Positions 51,057 to 61,500 of a stretch of 64,000 nucleotides of DNA are shown piece after piece. A program made the translations under genes and the position numbers. Position 1 is the stretch's first letter. Each line of letters begins with the position of its first letter. Source of the DNA: Fuscovulum ytuae (GTDB taxonomy: Bacteria; Pseudomonadota; Alphaproteobacteria; Rhodobacterales; Rhodobacteraceae); the NCBI RefSeq assembly GCF_029953595.1, contig NZ_CP124535.1, positions 3,579,001-3,643,000 on the forward strand, given 5' to 3'. The notes under the pieces were generated by a model that was given only the letters and a program-made list of their open reading frames with translations, was not told the DNA's origin and ran no database searches.

Positions 51057-53432
51057 TTATGCATCATAGATCGCGGCCAGAAGGTCTGGATGGCCTCCTT
51101 CCCCACGCAGTTCGTCAAGCGTCTTCGTAAGGATCGGCACCCACTTTTCCGCGATACGTGCCATCTTTTCGGACCGCCAGCCACGGTCTCCTAGATCCTG
51201 CTGCACTCGCTCGACGACCTTTGACATATCGTCTGCGAGACCGTCGCGGCCCTGAACAAGTGCGCGAGGTGTCTTTAGGCGCCAACGAAGGAGCCCGACC
51301 AGAAGGAAGGGCGCGTATTGAAACTTTGTGTATTCGGTTCCGAGGTTCTCCTGAAATTCCCAGATTGCGCGCTGTCCAAGAGCTTCCACTGTCTCGCGAT
51401 CAAGCAGTTTTGGGCAATCGTCAGAACGCGACAGAAGAAAAGCAGCGGCAGCCGTTTCTTCTCGCCATTTCCAGTCGCGAACCGGGATCTCCATAAGAAG
51501 CTTTATCGCTCGTTCCTCATGGTCAGGATCGTTGATGATCCGTCCAAGACCCTGCCGGATGAGAACCCACGCCATTGCGGAGGTCGCGAATGCATGAGAA
51601 GCACCGCGTGATCTTGCAGCCCATGCATCAATTAGCATCGACGCTACATCCTGCGGACAACGGCGGAACTGCCATGTCAGAAAACGAAGCGGTGCTGTAT
51701 CTGCTGAAGTCGCTCTCTGGGTCATGCGACGCAGGAGCGACACGGCGCGATCAGTAAGTTCGTTCAACTGTTCCAAAGCGGCGGTTGGAACCTCTTCAGG
51801 GACTTCGCCGTCACTTGATATGCAATACTGCCCAAAGGGTTTTTGTGAGAGCTTAGCAGCTAGAGCGTCCCAATCGGGGCGTGTCGCTCCTGCATTCTCC
51901 TCAAGCAGCGTAAAGAGACCGGGCCCCTTAGGATTGTCGTGCCATGCGTGCATCCCGCAGGGGAGAACAAGGCGTTCAGGATAGGTTGGTGGCCGATCTG
52001 CAAGTTCGGCCAGAACTTCGTCCCAGCTCCGATCGAGAATTTCGGCCGTATCCCAATCAACTGTGAACTGACGAGCGAGGCTTGGCGCTTGCATCAGGAT
52101 GCGAGCGCGCCCAGCAGCAGGCATCTGTTCGACCCATAGGTCGATATCTGCCACCGTTTTTGCAGGTGCGCCCACTTCGACAAGAGCGCGACGCGGTTCC
52201 TTGTGGGTCTCCTTCCGAAGATACACCTGAAAACTATCCTGCCCGGCCATGAGAGCAAATCGGGCCGGTTTGGGACTGCGATACAAGCTACCCGCAGGAA
52301 GCGTTTCCGCTTCATCGATGAGATCATAGTTAACGGCGCCGTCCTTTCCGTCGACTATTGTTGCGATGCGCGGAAGGAAATCGAAATAGACGGTCTGGCC
52401 TGCTGCGTATCTCTTGGCAGCGGTCAACGCCCCCTCTGCAACCGCCGAGGCTGGCAGCGCGGTTAGAGGTATGTTCAAGGACGCCTCAAGATGGCGGACC
52501 ACCCCGTTACGAACACGACCTTCGGCAAGACTCTCGAAAAGGACGATGTCGCAGGTCTCGAGCATATCCAACGGCCAGTCGGCGTTCGACGTGGGCAGAT
52601 CAAGGTTGGCGGGTGGACTTAGAATATCCCAGTCGCCGTTCGCGCGCCGCAAAGGCTCCGGTCGTGTAGCAAGTCCGAATGCAAGGTGCCCGATGGAGCG
52701 CGCCGATTGATAATGCTCCGACTGACCAGCGGGAGCCAGAGCGATGACTTGGCTGGTGGCCGCCCGAACCAAGCCCTCATATCCGAAGTCGGATCGGACG
52801 AGTCTGCCAGTCTGGCGTCGTTCGGGTGCAAGATGGTTTTCTCCTCCTCGCACTTCGTTCCTGATCCGGAGCGTCTGCACTGAGAAGCCCAAACCGACAT
52901 GTGCGATAATCCCGACAGTGGCTCCGTCCCGAGCAGCTGAGCGTAAGGCGTCAGATTCCAATGCAGAGAGAACGGACAGAACCGACCTCCACACAAGTAG
53001 CGCCTTGCCGGATCGTGCGCGCTCAAGCGCAGCAAACAAGCGCTCCTGCATCGTTTCGGTGGTTTGTTCTGTATCTTCTATGGCGACGACCGAATGGCTG
53101 GCACCTTGAGCAAGACCGGTGAAAGCCGCAGCCAATTGTTCCGAAGAGCTGTTCGGATCCTCCATCAGTGATCGAACAGTCCGACGACGGTCTGAGGCAC
53201 CAACCTGGCCCCATCCACCGCCACGCCCATGCGGGGCAAGATCTGCCTGTGCCCCACCGATCCAGCGACCAGATTTCCCATCACTAGCGCGAACAACTTC
53301 AGGAAGCGTCGCCCCTTCGACGATCTTTGTGGGGCCGATATCTTCTTCATCACCTGGACGAGCGACCCAGTTCTTCGCGACACCGTCGCGCCAGCCATTC
53401 ACGTCGTAACCGCAAAGCTTTCTATTCCGCAT
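51057..53432 (-). CDS. Hsp70/actin-like ATPase-fold protein, last gene of the five-gene operon
   Basis: A 791-residue protein. The N-terminus (KLCGYDVNGWRDGVAKNW) resembles an actin/Hsp70 phosphate-1 loop, and VGIIAHVGLGFSVQTLRI a later nucleotide-domain strand. The segment PASAVAEGALTAAKRYAAGQTVYFDFLP is close to the PxxAVAxGAAxxA end of the Hsp70 ATPase domain. It is followed by ETLPAGSLYRSP and DSFQVYLRKET, matching the start of a substrate-binding beta domain. The C-terminal 300 residues are helical and unassigned. The ATG at 53432 is used, 4 bp after the upstream gene's stop. Hsp70 homologues are reported partners of CoCoNuT-type McrBC systems. Domain assignment is by eye. Confidence 0.7.
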   Translation of the reverse strand: MRNRKLCGYDVNGWRDGVAKNWVARPGDEEDIGPTKIVEGATLPEVVRASDGKSGRWIGGAQADLAPHGRGGGWGQVGASDRRRTVRSLMEDPNSSSEQLAAAFTGLAQGASHSVVAIEDTEQTTETMQERLFAALERARSGKALLVWRSVLSVLSALESDALRSAARDGATVGIIAHVGLGFSVQTLRIRNEVRGGENHLAPERRQTGRLVRSDFGYEGLVRAATSQVIALAPAGQSEHYQSARSIGHLAFGLATRPEPLRRANGDWDILSPPANLDLPTSNADWPLDMLETCDIVLFESLAEGRVRNGVVRHLEASLNIPLTALPASAVAEGALTAAKRYAAGQTVYFDFLPRIATIVDGKDGAVNYDLIDEAETLPAGSLYRSPKPARFALMAGQDSFQVYLRKETHKEPRRALVEVGAPAKTVADIDLWVEQMPAAGRARILMQAPSLARQFTVDWDTAEILDRSWDEVLAELADRPPTYPERLVLPCGMHAWHDNPKGPGLFTLLEENAGATRPDWDALAAKLSQKPFGQYCISSDGEVPEEVPTAALEQLNELTDRAVSLLRRMTQRATSADTAPLRFLTWQFRRCPQDVASMLIDAWAARSRGASHAFATSAMAWVLIRQGLGRIINDPDHEERAIKLLMEIPVRDWKWREETAAAAFLLSRSDDCPKLLDRETVEALGQRAIWEFQENLGTEYTKFQYAPFLLVGLLRWRLKTPRALVQGRDGLADDMSKVVERVQQDLGDRGWRSEKMARIAEKWVPILTKTLDELRGEGGHPDLLAAIYDA

Positions 53433-53436
53433 GCGA

Positions 53437-54933
53437 TCACCGCCAGATGTCGCGACGGATGAAATCACGAAGGGCTTCCATCCCCTTCGCGAGACTCGGG
53501 CCCGAAGCGTCCAACGCGATGGCATCCACCCTGGCGCGCCCACGTGAAGCAGTCGCGCGATCAGGTTCTTCTTGCGCCGGCGCCAGGATCAGGCCATCGC
53601 GCATCACCTCGTTCGAAGCAATCTGTGCGATTTCCGCGAGCGTCAGCGCGGCACCGTCTGCGGCATCCTGCATGTCGATCCGCTCCATCGCGTGGGGTGT
53701 CCATACTGCGACGCGCCGCGGCAGATCGATCCGAGTGGGGTCGGTAACGCGCAAGGAGACATGAGCGCGTGCAAGGGTGAGCAAGCTGCCAGGCTGTTCA
53801 GGTCTCGACTGCACTTCGACAATACGGCCGGTCTTCTCCAACCAGAACACAGCAAGCGGGCGGTCTTGATCGAACCAACGGCCAGTGACTGCCTCTTGTC
53901 TCCAGACGATCGGTGATTGGGCAATCAAGCGAGCTTCCTCTAGCTCGTCGATGGCGAGAACAATGGAAAGAACCGCGAAATCCGTCCATGTCTGGGCCTG
54001 CCAAGCCCAAAGATCGTCGAGGATTCTTTCCCTGCGGAGGAGTCGTTCCCACGCCAAGCGCATTTCGCGATAACTCTTGTCCTGCATTAGGACGTAGTTT
54101 GGCGTGATGCCGGGTTCAGCGATGCCCACACCGAGCTCATCCAGATCACGGGCGATCATCCGGCATCGCAGACGGAACCCATCCACAATGCGGAAACGGT
54201 CACTCCCCTGCGCCCGGCGATGCTCTCGCTGCCACTCTCGTGCAACAAGACCGGCCAACCGGACGTAGGCGTGAAAGACCCTGTTCTCTAGGGTGTCGAA
54301 GTTCTCGTATCGCACGGTTGAAAGAATCCGCTGCGCGGGTCCTGCCCGTTCGGCTATGGTCCGCCCTGGCTGTTTGCTAAGCCAGAGCATTGACGCGCGG
54401 TCCATCTCTTGAACACGATCAAGGGGCGTCAACTCCCGAGTCCGTCGCAAAACTCGACGAATTCGGTGTTCCAGTTCCTTGAGCACTTGGCCGATTTCGC
54501 GCGCTTGCTTCACGATCTCGGCCATTCTCGGATCGGCCTCGTCCTCGGCGTCTTTCCAAGCATGACGTAGACGGGGCCAAAGATTGACCGGGTCATCCAG
54601 GGCATCTTCAAGTTCCTGGATGCGCGCCAGAACCTCGTTCATCCGACGCAGCGTATCGGACGCAAACACCTCCTCCGGGGTTGTTGGTTCCCGGTTGAGT
54701 GGCGGGCGGATAGGGAAATCCTCGCGCGGAGGATTCAGGGCATGGCCACGTTTTGGATAGGGGTGCAGAAGCAGCTTGCGCGTCTCACCCCTGAAGGCAC
54801 CCGTCATCAGTTCGGCATGTTCGATACCGCGCGGTAGCTCTTTTGAGCTTTCGCTTAGCAGACAAGCGGCGGGCCCGTAGGGTATGCCCTCGCCAATCTC
54901 GCGCCCTGACCATGGCCGCACCAGTCGCTTCAT
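53437..54933 (-). CDS. DUF2357-type protein, McrC-like partner of the McrB ATPase
   Basis: A 498-residue protein. The middle region RILSTVRYENFDTLENRVFHAYVRLA (about 205-230) is the hallmark of DUF2357 proteins, which accompany McrB-type ATPases and carry McrC-related nuclease folds. The C-terminal VFWLEKTGRIVEVQSRPEQP holds E-V-Q where an active nuclease would have E-x-K, so the nuclease may be inactive. A helical region (about 90-180) may contact the ATPase. It starts with an ATGA overlap to the McrB gene, so the pair is made together. Confidence 0.72.
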   Translation of the reverse strand: MKRLVRPWSGREIGEGIPYGPAACLLSESSKELPRGIEHAELMTGAFRGETRKLLLHPYPKRGHALNPPREDFPIRPPLNREPTTPEEVFASDTLRRMNEVLARIQELEDALDDPVNLWPRLRHAWKDAEDEADPRMAEIVKQAREIGQVLKELEHRIRRVLRRTRELTPLDRVQEMDRASMLWLSKQPGRTIAERAGPAQRILSTVRYENFDTLENRVFHAYVRLAGLVAREWQREHRRAQGSDRFRIVDGFRLRCRMIARDLDELGVGIAEPGITPNYVLMQDKSYREMRLAWERLLRRERILDDLWAWQAQTWTDFAVLSIVLAIDELEEARLIAQSPIVWRQEAVTGRWFDQDRPLAVFWLEKTGRIVEVQSRPEQPGSLLTLARAHVSLRVTDPTRIDLPRRVAVWTPHAMERIDMQDAADGAALTLAEIAQIASNEVMRDGLILAPAQEEPDRATASRGRARVDAIALDASGPSLAKGMEALRDFIRRDIWR

Positions 54934-56945
54934 CCGCGAGACACCCCTAGCCAGACGAATTGCCCAGTGGCCTCGGCCGCTTCGGAGGATGTCTTGATGG
55001 CGTCGGCCAGTGCATCGTCACCCAGAGCTGTGACGAAGGAGCGAAGCTTCTCGATTTCCTGGTAACGCGCTTCGACCTCGATCCCACGCAGCTTCGGCAG
55101 AAGCCGCATCTCGACCTGATCGGCGAGGGCGTGGTTGACGATGTTTGGAACGCCTTCTGTCAAGGGATAGCGATCGACATAAGAGAGCATGGCGCGACCG
55201 AGACGGTGACCGAAGGGACGGCCAAACGCTTTCATGATGTCGACCATCTCTTCGATCTTCCTTTGGGCGGTATCGCGTTCGCTGTCGCTGCGCCGGGGTT
55301 TTGCCCATTTCTCCCAAGTGCTGCGCTTGAGCGCTTCGGTTGCTGGCGGCTTCCCTCGCGAGCCACCGCTGATGATCTGTCGCGGGGCAGCGAAACGTAT
55401 CACGTTCGCTCGGTCGACAACCTTATCGGAGAGCGACTGGGTGCTTTCATCCTCATTCATCGTTCCTGCGAAGAGGAGATTATAGCCCGGGAAGAGTCGG
55501 GGAACCTTTCCGTCCGGCGTAGGGATTTCCAACTCGATCTCAGCATCCTTCCGCCGAGCCGGTTCCCCGACATCGGACGGTGCCGGGCGACTTTCGAGAC
55601 GGCTCAGGAAGTCCGAGAAGTAGTATTCCACGCGTGCAAGGTTCATCTCATCAAGAAGGATCATGAGCATCCGATCCCGCAGCGCACCGTCGGGATTGTT
55701 CAACTCGTCCATCGACCAAAGCGCGCGTGCCATGTCGGTGGGCCGGAAACGACCTTCCACATAGTTGTAGAAACCCATGAGGTCTTGCGGGCTGTCCCAA
55801 CGCGGTTGGACAGGCACCTGAAGGAAGCCGATGCCCATGCCGGCCGCATACTGTCGGGGAAGTTGGCTCTTTCCTGTGCCAGATATCCCGGCCAGAACCG
55901 CCATCTGAGTGCTTTCGTTGACCTTCATCGCCGTATGGAAGGCGCGCAGCGTCCGGTCCGGATAGGAAAGACCAGTTGCATCGAAGTTCAGACGCACACG
56001 GTGAAGGGCCTCGTTCTCGTCGATGATTGCAGAGGTGTTCCAATCGCGTAGCACCGAAACTACTTGCGGCTGCACCTTGAGTTCGCGCAGGGGATCGTCT
56101 TCCTCTGTGCCACCTCCTGATGCAGCAGCGGTTTTGCGTTCCAGTAGAGCATTGCGGGCTTCCAAAGCGGTGCGCGCATCCTTCAGTCGATCGACTGCGG
56201 CTTGCAGCGATTTACGCTCGATTTCAGCGGCGGCTCTATCAGCCTCAGCGCGGGTTAGGTCTTCGCGAACCTTTTCAACCGCCTCGCGGCCGGACCGCAA
56301 CGCTTGTTCGACCTCTGCGAGTTGCGCCTGACGTGCATTAAGGGTGCCTTCCATTTGCGCGGCAGCAGCATGAAGAGCATCGGCCTGCTTCTCCAGCCGA
56401 TCAACACGGGCCTGCGCGTCTTCCAGCTTAAGAAGCTCCGGCTTCAGCTCTTCAATCCGCTTGGAAATCTCGTCGTGCTGCTGCTGGAGTTCGGCGACAC
56501 GTTCTAGCAGCCGCTCTGCGCGAGCGAGCCTATCACGGATTTCTTCGAAGTCGGCCTTCGCCGTCGCCATTTCCGCGTCGAAGGTCAGCTTTGCAAGCTG
56601 CGCCTCTTCGAGTTCACGGCGCAAAGCCAGAACTTCGGCACGCCGGTCCTCCATCTGGTTCCATTCATCAAGCAACTCGTCGCGCTTGCGGGTCAACGCG
56701 TCGACTTCGGCCTGGACGTCGGCGACAACAGCGAGCGCCTCCCTTCGCTTCTGAAGGTCATTTTCGATGTCTGCCAAAGTGGCGCGCTTCTCGGCAATTC
56801 GCGCAAAGATCGCGCGCTCTTCTTCAAGCGGGCCTTGGATCGAAACAGCGTGATCATGCCGCGTCGCAAGCCAGAATTGGACAACAGCCAAAAAGGCGAG
56901 AGAGCCGCCGACGATCAGGACAAGAAGTGGGCTTCCGGTTAGCAC
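54930..56945 (-). CDS. Membrane-anchored coiled-coil McrB-type AAA+ ATPase
   Basis: A 671-residue motor protein. A membrane segment at residues 5-26 is followed by a long coiled coil (about 40-275, with heptads of Glu, Arg, Ala and Leu). The AAA+ domain has Walker A GISGTGKS at 353-360, Walker B LMILLDEMNLARVEYYFSDF near 430, and the McrB-type sensor region LLFAGTMNEDESTQSLSDKV. The GTG start has AAGGAG 10 bp upstream. McrB proteins normally use GTP and drive an McrC nuclease; a DUF2357 protein is the partner here. The anchor plus coiled coil distinguishes it from classical McrB and fits the CoCoNuT branch. Confidence 0.85.
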   Translation of the reverse strand: MLTGSPLLVLIVGGSLAFLAVVQFWLATRHDHAVSIQGPLEEERAIFARIAEKRATLADIENDLQKRREALAVVADVQAEVDALTRKRDELLDEWNQMEDRRAEVLALRRELEEAQLAKLTFDAEMATAKADFEEIRDRLARAERLLERVAELQQQHDEISKRIEELKPELLKLEDAQARVDRLEKQADALHAAAAQMEGTLNARQAQLAEVEQALRSGREAVEKVREDLTRAEADRAAAEIERKSLQAAVDRLKDARTALEARNALLERKTAAASGGGTEEDDPLRELKVQPQVVSVLRDWNTSAIIDENEALHRVRLNFDATGLSYPDRTLRAFHTAMKVNESTQMAVLAGISGTGKSQLPRQYAAGMGIGFLQVPVQPRWDSPQDLMGFYNYVEGRFRPTDMARALWSMDELNNPDGALRDRMLMILLDEMNLARVEYYFSDFLSRLESRPAPSDVGEPARRKDAEIELEIPTPDGKVPRLFPGYNLLFAGTMNEDESTQSLSDKVVDRANVIRFAAPRQIISGGSRGKPPATEALKRSTWEKWAKPRRSDSERDTAQRKIEEMVDIMKAFGRPFGHRLGRAMLSYVDRYPLTEGVPNIVNHALADQVEMRLLPKLRGIEVEARYQEIEKLRSFVTALGDDALADAIKTSSEAAEATGQFVWLGVSRG

Positions 56946-57000
56946 GGGTCAGCTCCTTGGATCATTGTTTGGAGGGAAACGAGAAACGAATGCTGACCGC

Positions 57001-58596
57001 TCATGGTTGCGGTTCCTCTGATGGTGCCCCGACTTCTGTCTCAGGATTTGCACCCGCAGGGCCGCTCATGGCTTCATCAACACCTCCATCAGATGGCTGA
57101 GTGGTTAGTAGTTCCTGCCGCAAAGCTCGAAGCCGATTGATCTCTTCTTCCAGACCTTGGACTTCCACTATCAGCCGCTCCCGCTCGGCAGCGGCCAAGG
57201 CAAGTGCTTGCCTTTGCTCTTGAAGCGCTGCTTGTGCTGTAGAACGTCTAGCGTCAGCTTGCTGGATGGAGTTCTCGATGGCTTCCAGACGAGACGCTGC
57301 CTCCGTTTCGGCCGCTTCTGCCGCCCCTGCTCGCGATGCCAGAGCTGCAAGACGCTCCTGGGCTCGCTGTAGTTCGGTGCCCGCCGTTGCGATTTGCGTG
57401 TCCAAAGCACTCTTGGCACTTTGCCGTTCATTCACTTCTGCTGCCAGGGCATCTCGTTGGCCAGTCAGGCTGGCGAGTTCAGTTCGTGCCTGCGCTAACT
57501 GCGCGAGAACCGCTTGGCCGCTTTGAGTCTCTGCCTGAATTTGCGCAAGTTGGGCCTGCGCATTGTTCCGGTTGGCTTGTGCAGTGATGAGTTCCTGCTG
57601 TGTCTGTTGAAGAGCCTGACGCGCCGCGCTGAGCGCAGTTTCGGCCTCGGCTCTCGCCGCATCCGCGGATTGCCGTCCTTGTTCAGACTGACGCAAGAGT
57701 TCCGCCGCGGCATCCGATTGACTCTGGAGATCGGCCTGCTGCTTCGTAAAGGCGTCTACTCGTGCCGTTAGTGTCGCCAGTTGCCCTTCGGCAAGGCCGC
57801 GTTCACGCGCAGCTTCGTCCCGGGCGGTCGTTGCTTCGTTGATCTGTGCCTGCAAATCTTCAAGCCGCGCACGTGCAGCATCGGCGTCCAATGATGCACG
57901 CTGTTCCTCTGCGCGCGCATCCGAAATGGCTTTTGTGATGTTGGCCTCTTCGGTGGTGAGTGCACGGACCCGAGCTTCAATTTGGGATAGCCGTTCCGTC
58001 TCTGCCTGCAATCGCTGCACTTCAGTAGAGATCTGTTCCCGCTGATCGCGCAGGGTTGAGACCGCGCCAGCAAGAGTTGTGTTTGTAGTTCGCAATTCAG
58101 ATGTGGACTGTTCAAGATCCGATTTCTCGCGGTCAAGCGTCGCTACCTCTTGGGCCAGCTTTTCCTTCAGGGCCGTCAGTTCGCTTACCCGTTCACGTTC
58201 GCTTTCGGCAGTTGTAATGGTTTCTAGCGCCGCCTTCTCTCTTTCCTCCAGTGCGGCCAAATCGGCTTGTGCAGCGTCTCGGGCGGCAATTGCGGCCGTT
58301 CTTGCCACAGCGGCGGCATCGGCATCCGCTTTGGCTTGCGCGAGGCGACTATTCTCGGCTGCCAGCTCTGCTTGCGCCAGAGCGATCGCACTTTGGATCT
58401 CTTGCCGAGCCGTCAACAAACTCGTGCGCTGCGTCTCGAAATAATCAATGTCGCGCTCGATCTGCCCATAGCGTTCGCTCAAGTCGTTCACCTGAAAGAC
58501 CAGCACGCCTATGCCTGCCAATCCGAATGCGGCAAGTCCACCGGCGACGTAGCTAAAGACGCGCGATCTACGAAAGGTCTCGTTCGACGAGCTCAA
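57001..58596 (-). CDS. Membrane-anchored long coiled-coil protein
   Basis: A 531-residue protein with one N-terminal membrane segment (about 13-32, YVAGGLAAFGLAGIGVLVF). An almost continuous coiled coil runs to about residue 500, with the Ala/Gln/Glu/Arg repeats typical of such rods, and ends in a short acidic, disordered tail. The start is a TTG at 58596 with GGAGGG about 8 bp upstream; it overlaps the helicase gene by 29 bp. It has no enzymatic motif and probably forms a scaffold or sensor rod with the coiled-coil McrB protein encoded next. Confidence 0.82.
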   Translation of the reverse strand: MSSSNETFRRSRVFSYVAGGLAAFGLAGIGVLVFQVNDLSERYGQIERDIDYFETQRTSLLTARQEIQSAIALAQAELAAENSRLAQAKADADAAAVARTAAIAARDAAQADLAALEEREKAALETITTAESERERVSELTALKEKLAQEVATLDREKSDLEQSTSELRTTNTTLAGAVSTLRDQREQISTEVQRLQAETERLSQIEARVRALTTEEANITKAISDARAEEQRASLDADAARARLEDLQAQINEATTARDEAARERGLAEGQLATLTARVDAFTKQQADLQSQSDAAAELLRQSEQGRQSADAARAEAETALSAARQALQQTQQELITAQANRNNAQAQLAQIQAETQSGQAVLAQLAQARTELASLTGQRDALAAEVNERQSAKSALDTQIATAGTELQRAQERLAALASRAGAAEAAETEAASRLEAIENSIQQADARRSTAQAALQEQRQALALAAAERERLIVEVQGLEEEINRLRALRQELLTTQPSDGGVDEAMSGPAGANPETEVGAPSEEPQP

Positions 58597-61500
58597 GGCA
58601 GCCCTCCATGTTCTTAGCTAATTCGTCCACCCAGAAGCGGCGCACCCGCCAGCCAAGGGATCTCAATTGATGATCGCGCCAGTGATCGGACATCTTGCGA
58701 CGCCCTTCGGTGTCTTGGTGCCAGTGGCGCCCGTCGACCTCTAGATCAAGCTTCACGCCCGTCTTTCCAAAGAGTGCAAAATCGAGACGGCGACCGGCGA
58801 TTTCGTATTGAGGTTGAGGATCGAAGCCCCGCTCCCGCAGGGCATGGAAAACGCGCCGCTCCCATTCGCTGTCAAAGACGCCCTCGGCACCTGTGCGGCG
58901 GGGATCTGTTGCAACTGCTGCCAGACGTGCCAAGGCGCGCACCTTGGCCGAGCGCGCATAGTCCAGATCGCCGAACACATGTGCCACTGCCTTGGCACGA
59001 GAGATCGCAACGTTGAGCCGCCGAAGATCCTTCTGGACGAAGGTCACCGCAGAAAGTGCGCTGGTCGCCGAAAGGCAGGGCGAAAAGAGGATTACGTCCC
59101 GCTCTTGGCCTTGGAACCCGTCGACCGTGGCCACCCGGAATTCAGCGCCTTCAAGCTTCTGGGCCGGCACCCTCGACCTTATCGCTGTCTCGATCGCATG
59201 CACCTGCGGACGGAACGGCGAAATGACACCGATGCTGCCCTCATACCCCTGATCCAACAGGAGTGTTCGGACATGGGTGGCAATTGCGTCAGCCTCCGCA
59301 GGATTCACGTTGCCCTGCTGTGCCACGATAGGACCGGAAACGTGGGTCCAAGCAATCCCAGGCTTCTGGCCGTTTGGCGGACGGATGGTCTTTGGATCGT
59401 ATGAGGTGGTCAGCTGACCGCCATAAAAGGTCTCGCTGATGTAATCGACGATGGGACCGGCGGAGCGATACTGATGCCGAAGCAGGACGCGCGGGACACC
59501 GGGCACGCGCTTGGCGAAGTCGAAGAGTGACTGGCGGCTTTGCGCAAATCGACCCATGCCAACAGACGGAAGGCCCTGCGCCTTCATCAGGTTTCGGTCC
59601 TGCGCTTGTCCCAATTGCGGAATGAAGCTGAGCTGTCGGTCATCGCCGACCACCACCGCGCGCTTTGCTCGCGCAAAAAGAGGCAGAGCCGAGGCGATGT
59701 CACACTGGCTGGCCTCGTCGAAGATAACGAGATCGAACAAGCCTTCGTCCAGCGGAATACGCTTCGGCGTGCCAAGAACGGAAGCAAGCCATAATGGTCT
59801 ATGCTGAAGCACAGCACGGACAAGACCGGAGGGAAGCGCACGATCGCCATGGAACTGATGATCCGCCCGGGCAGCGTCAAGTTCCTGGCGCTCGTCTTCG
59901 CGCAGAACTACGCGTCCTGTCAGGACTGCCGGAAGGACACTCGTCACGAGGTCCATGATCTGCGCGGTCAACTCGACCGGGTCACCCTCCCTAGGAAGGG
60001 CGTCTCGCTCTTTACGCAGTTCTTGAAGTCGTGCCTTTAACGCAGATAGAGGCGCGCCCTCCGGCAGGGCAGTGCGCGGAACCAGCGGTGCAGAAACAGC
60101 GGTCTTTCGGAACAACGATGTAATTGCTTGCCACAAACGGAAAAGCAGACTGGGCGTTGGCTCAACCGCTTCGATCGGTCGGGTGTCCGCCGCTGCAAAA
60201 CGCTCGCGAGCCGCGATCCTTTCGACGAGATCGGCAATGTCGCATTCAAAGGCTGCCCTTCGACGAATGACCTCCATAGACCGCCGACGATCAGCAGAAA
60301 GAACTGCTATTTGCGCGGATAGTTCGGTGTCGACAGGACGGTTGCGCAGCCCTGTCTCGTTAAGCATGTCGTTCAGAACCTGTTCGACAGACTTATCGAT
60401 CTCGCGTTCTGGATCGAGGGTGCGCACAAGAAAAGGAAGTTCGGGCGCTAAGCCGCCCAACCTGTCTTCGACAGCGTCCAGCGCCTGGTGGTTCTTCGAC
60501 GCGACAAGGACGGTTCCGCCATGCAGAAGAACCGAAGCCGCCATTGAAACGATTGCTTGGCTTTTTCCTGTTCCTGGCGGACCGGTCACAACAGTCAGGG
60601 GCGCTGAGCAAGCATGCCGAACCGCTTCGATCTGTTCGCCGTTTAGGGCACCCACGTTGATGTCGTGCGGCATCGAAGGCGTTGAGGTTGAGGCAAGACC
60701 GAGCACCGGACCAAGGGCGGTTCGCGCGAGCCTCTCAGCCGGCCAAGTTCCAATCGTGTCCAGATCACGGACGGCGCCAGCGGTGAAGGTCGACTCTGTT
60801 GGCAGCAAGAGTGCTGCAACGTCGTAGATACCTGTAGCCGAGAGATCGATCTGGGACACCATCTGCTGTCCGGTCACACGACCGCGTATGTGCCTTGCTG
60901 CTGCCTCGCGTAGACGGTTGAGGAAATCGTCTGTTCGCAGCCCGACGCCATCTGTTGCCGCAAAGACTTCGGCAAGTTCAGATTTCTGCCAACCAGCCGT
61001 TCTTGCTGCGCCGTCCAGCCAGTCCGGGTTCACCAAGACATCATCGGCTTCGATGGCAACGCGCAGCGTGCGATCCGCACGGGACCATTCGGCAGCAAGC
61101 AGGCCGACCGGCCAGATCACCGGCACTCCTGACTTTCGGCCCACCATGATGGGCCATCCGACAGCCAGCGTCATTTCATTCGCTTCGCGTCTCAGCAATG
61201 CCTGCCGAAAATCTGAAGGAAGTGAGTCGAGGTCAAAGGTCAGAACACAGCGGGACCCTTCCTCCGGCTTTAGCTGTCCAGATCCGGTGGCGAGAACCCA
61301 CTGTGAGCCGTGGCGATCTGGTGCCTGACTGATCGCGCCGCGCGGGTCCGATCGGAGCGCCGAACGCCAGTAACGCAGGAGCGCATGCGGATCGGCCGTT
61401 GGACCTGTCTCACCTTCTACGGCTTCGACTTCGTCGGCCATCATCTCTTGGGTGATCCGCCCCGGCACCGCAAAAAGAAGTTCCCCATCCGCGCCTGCTG

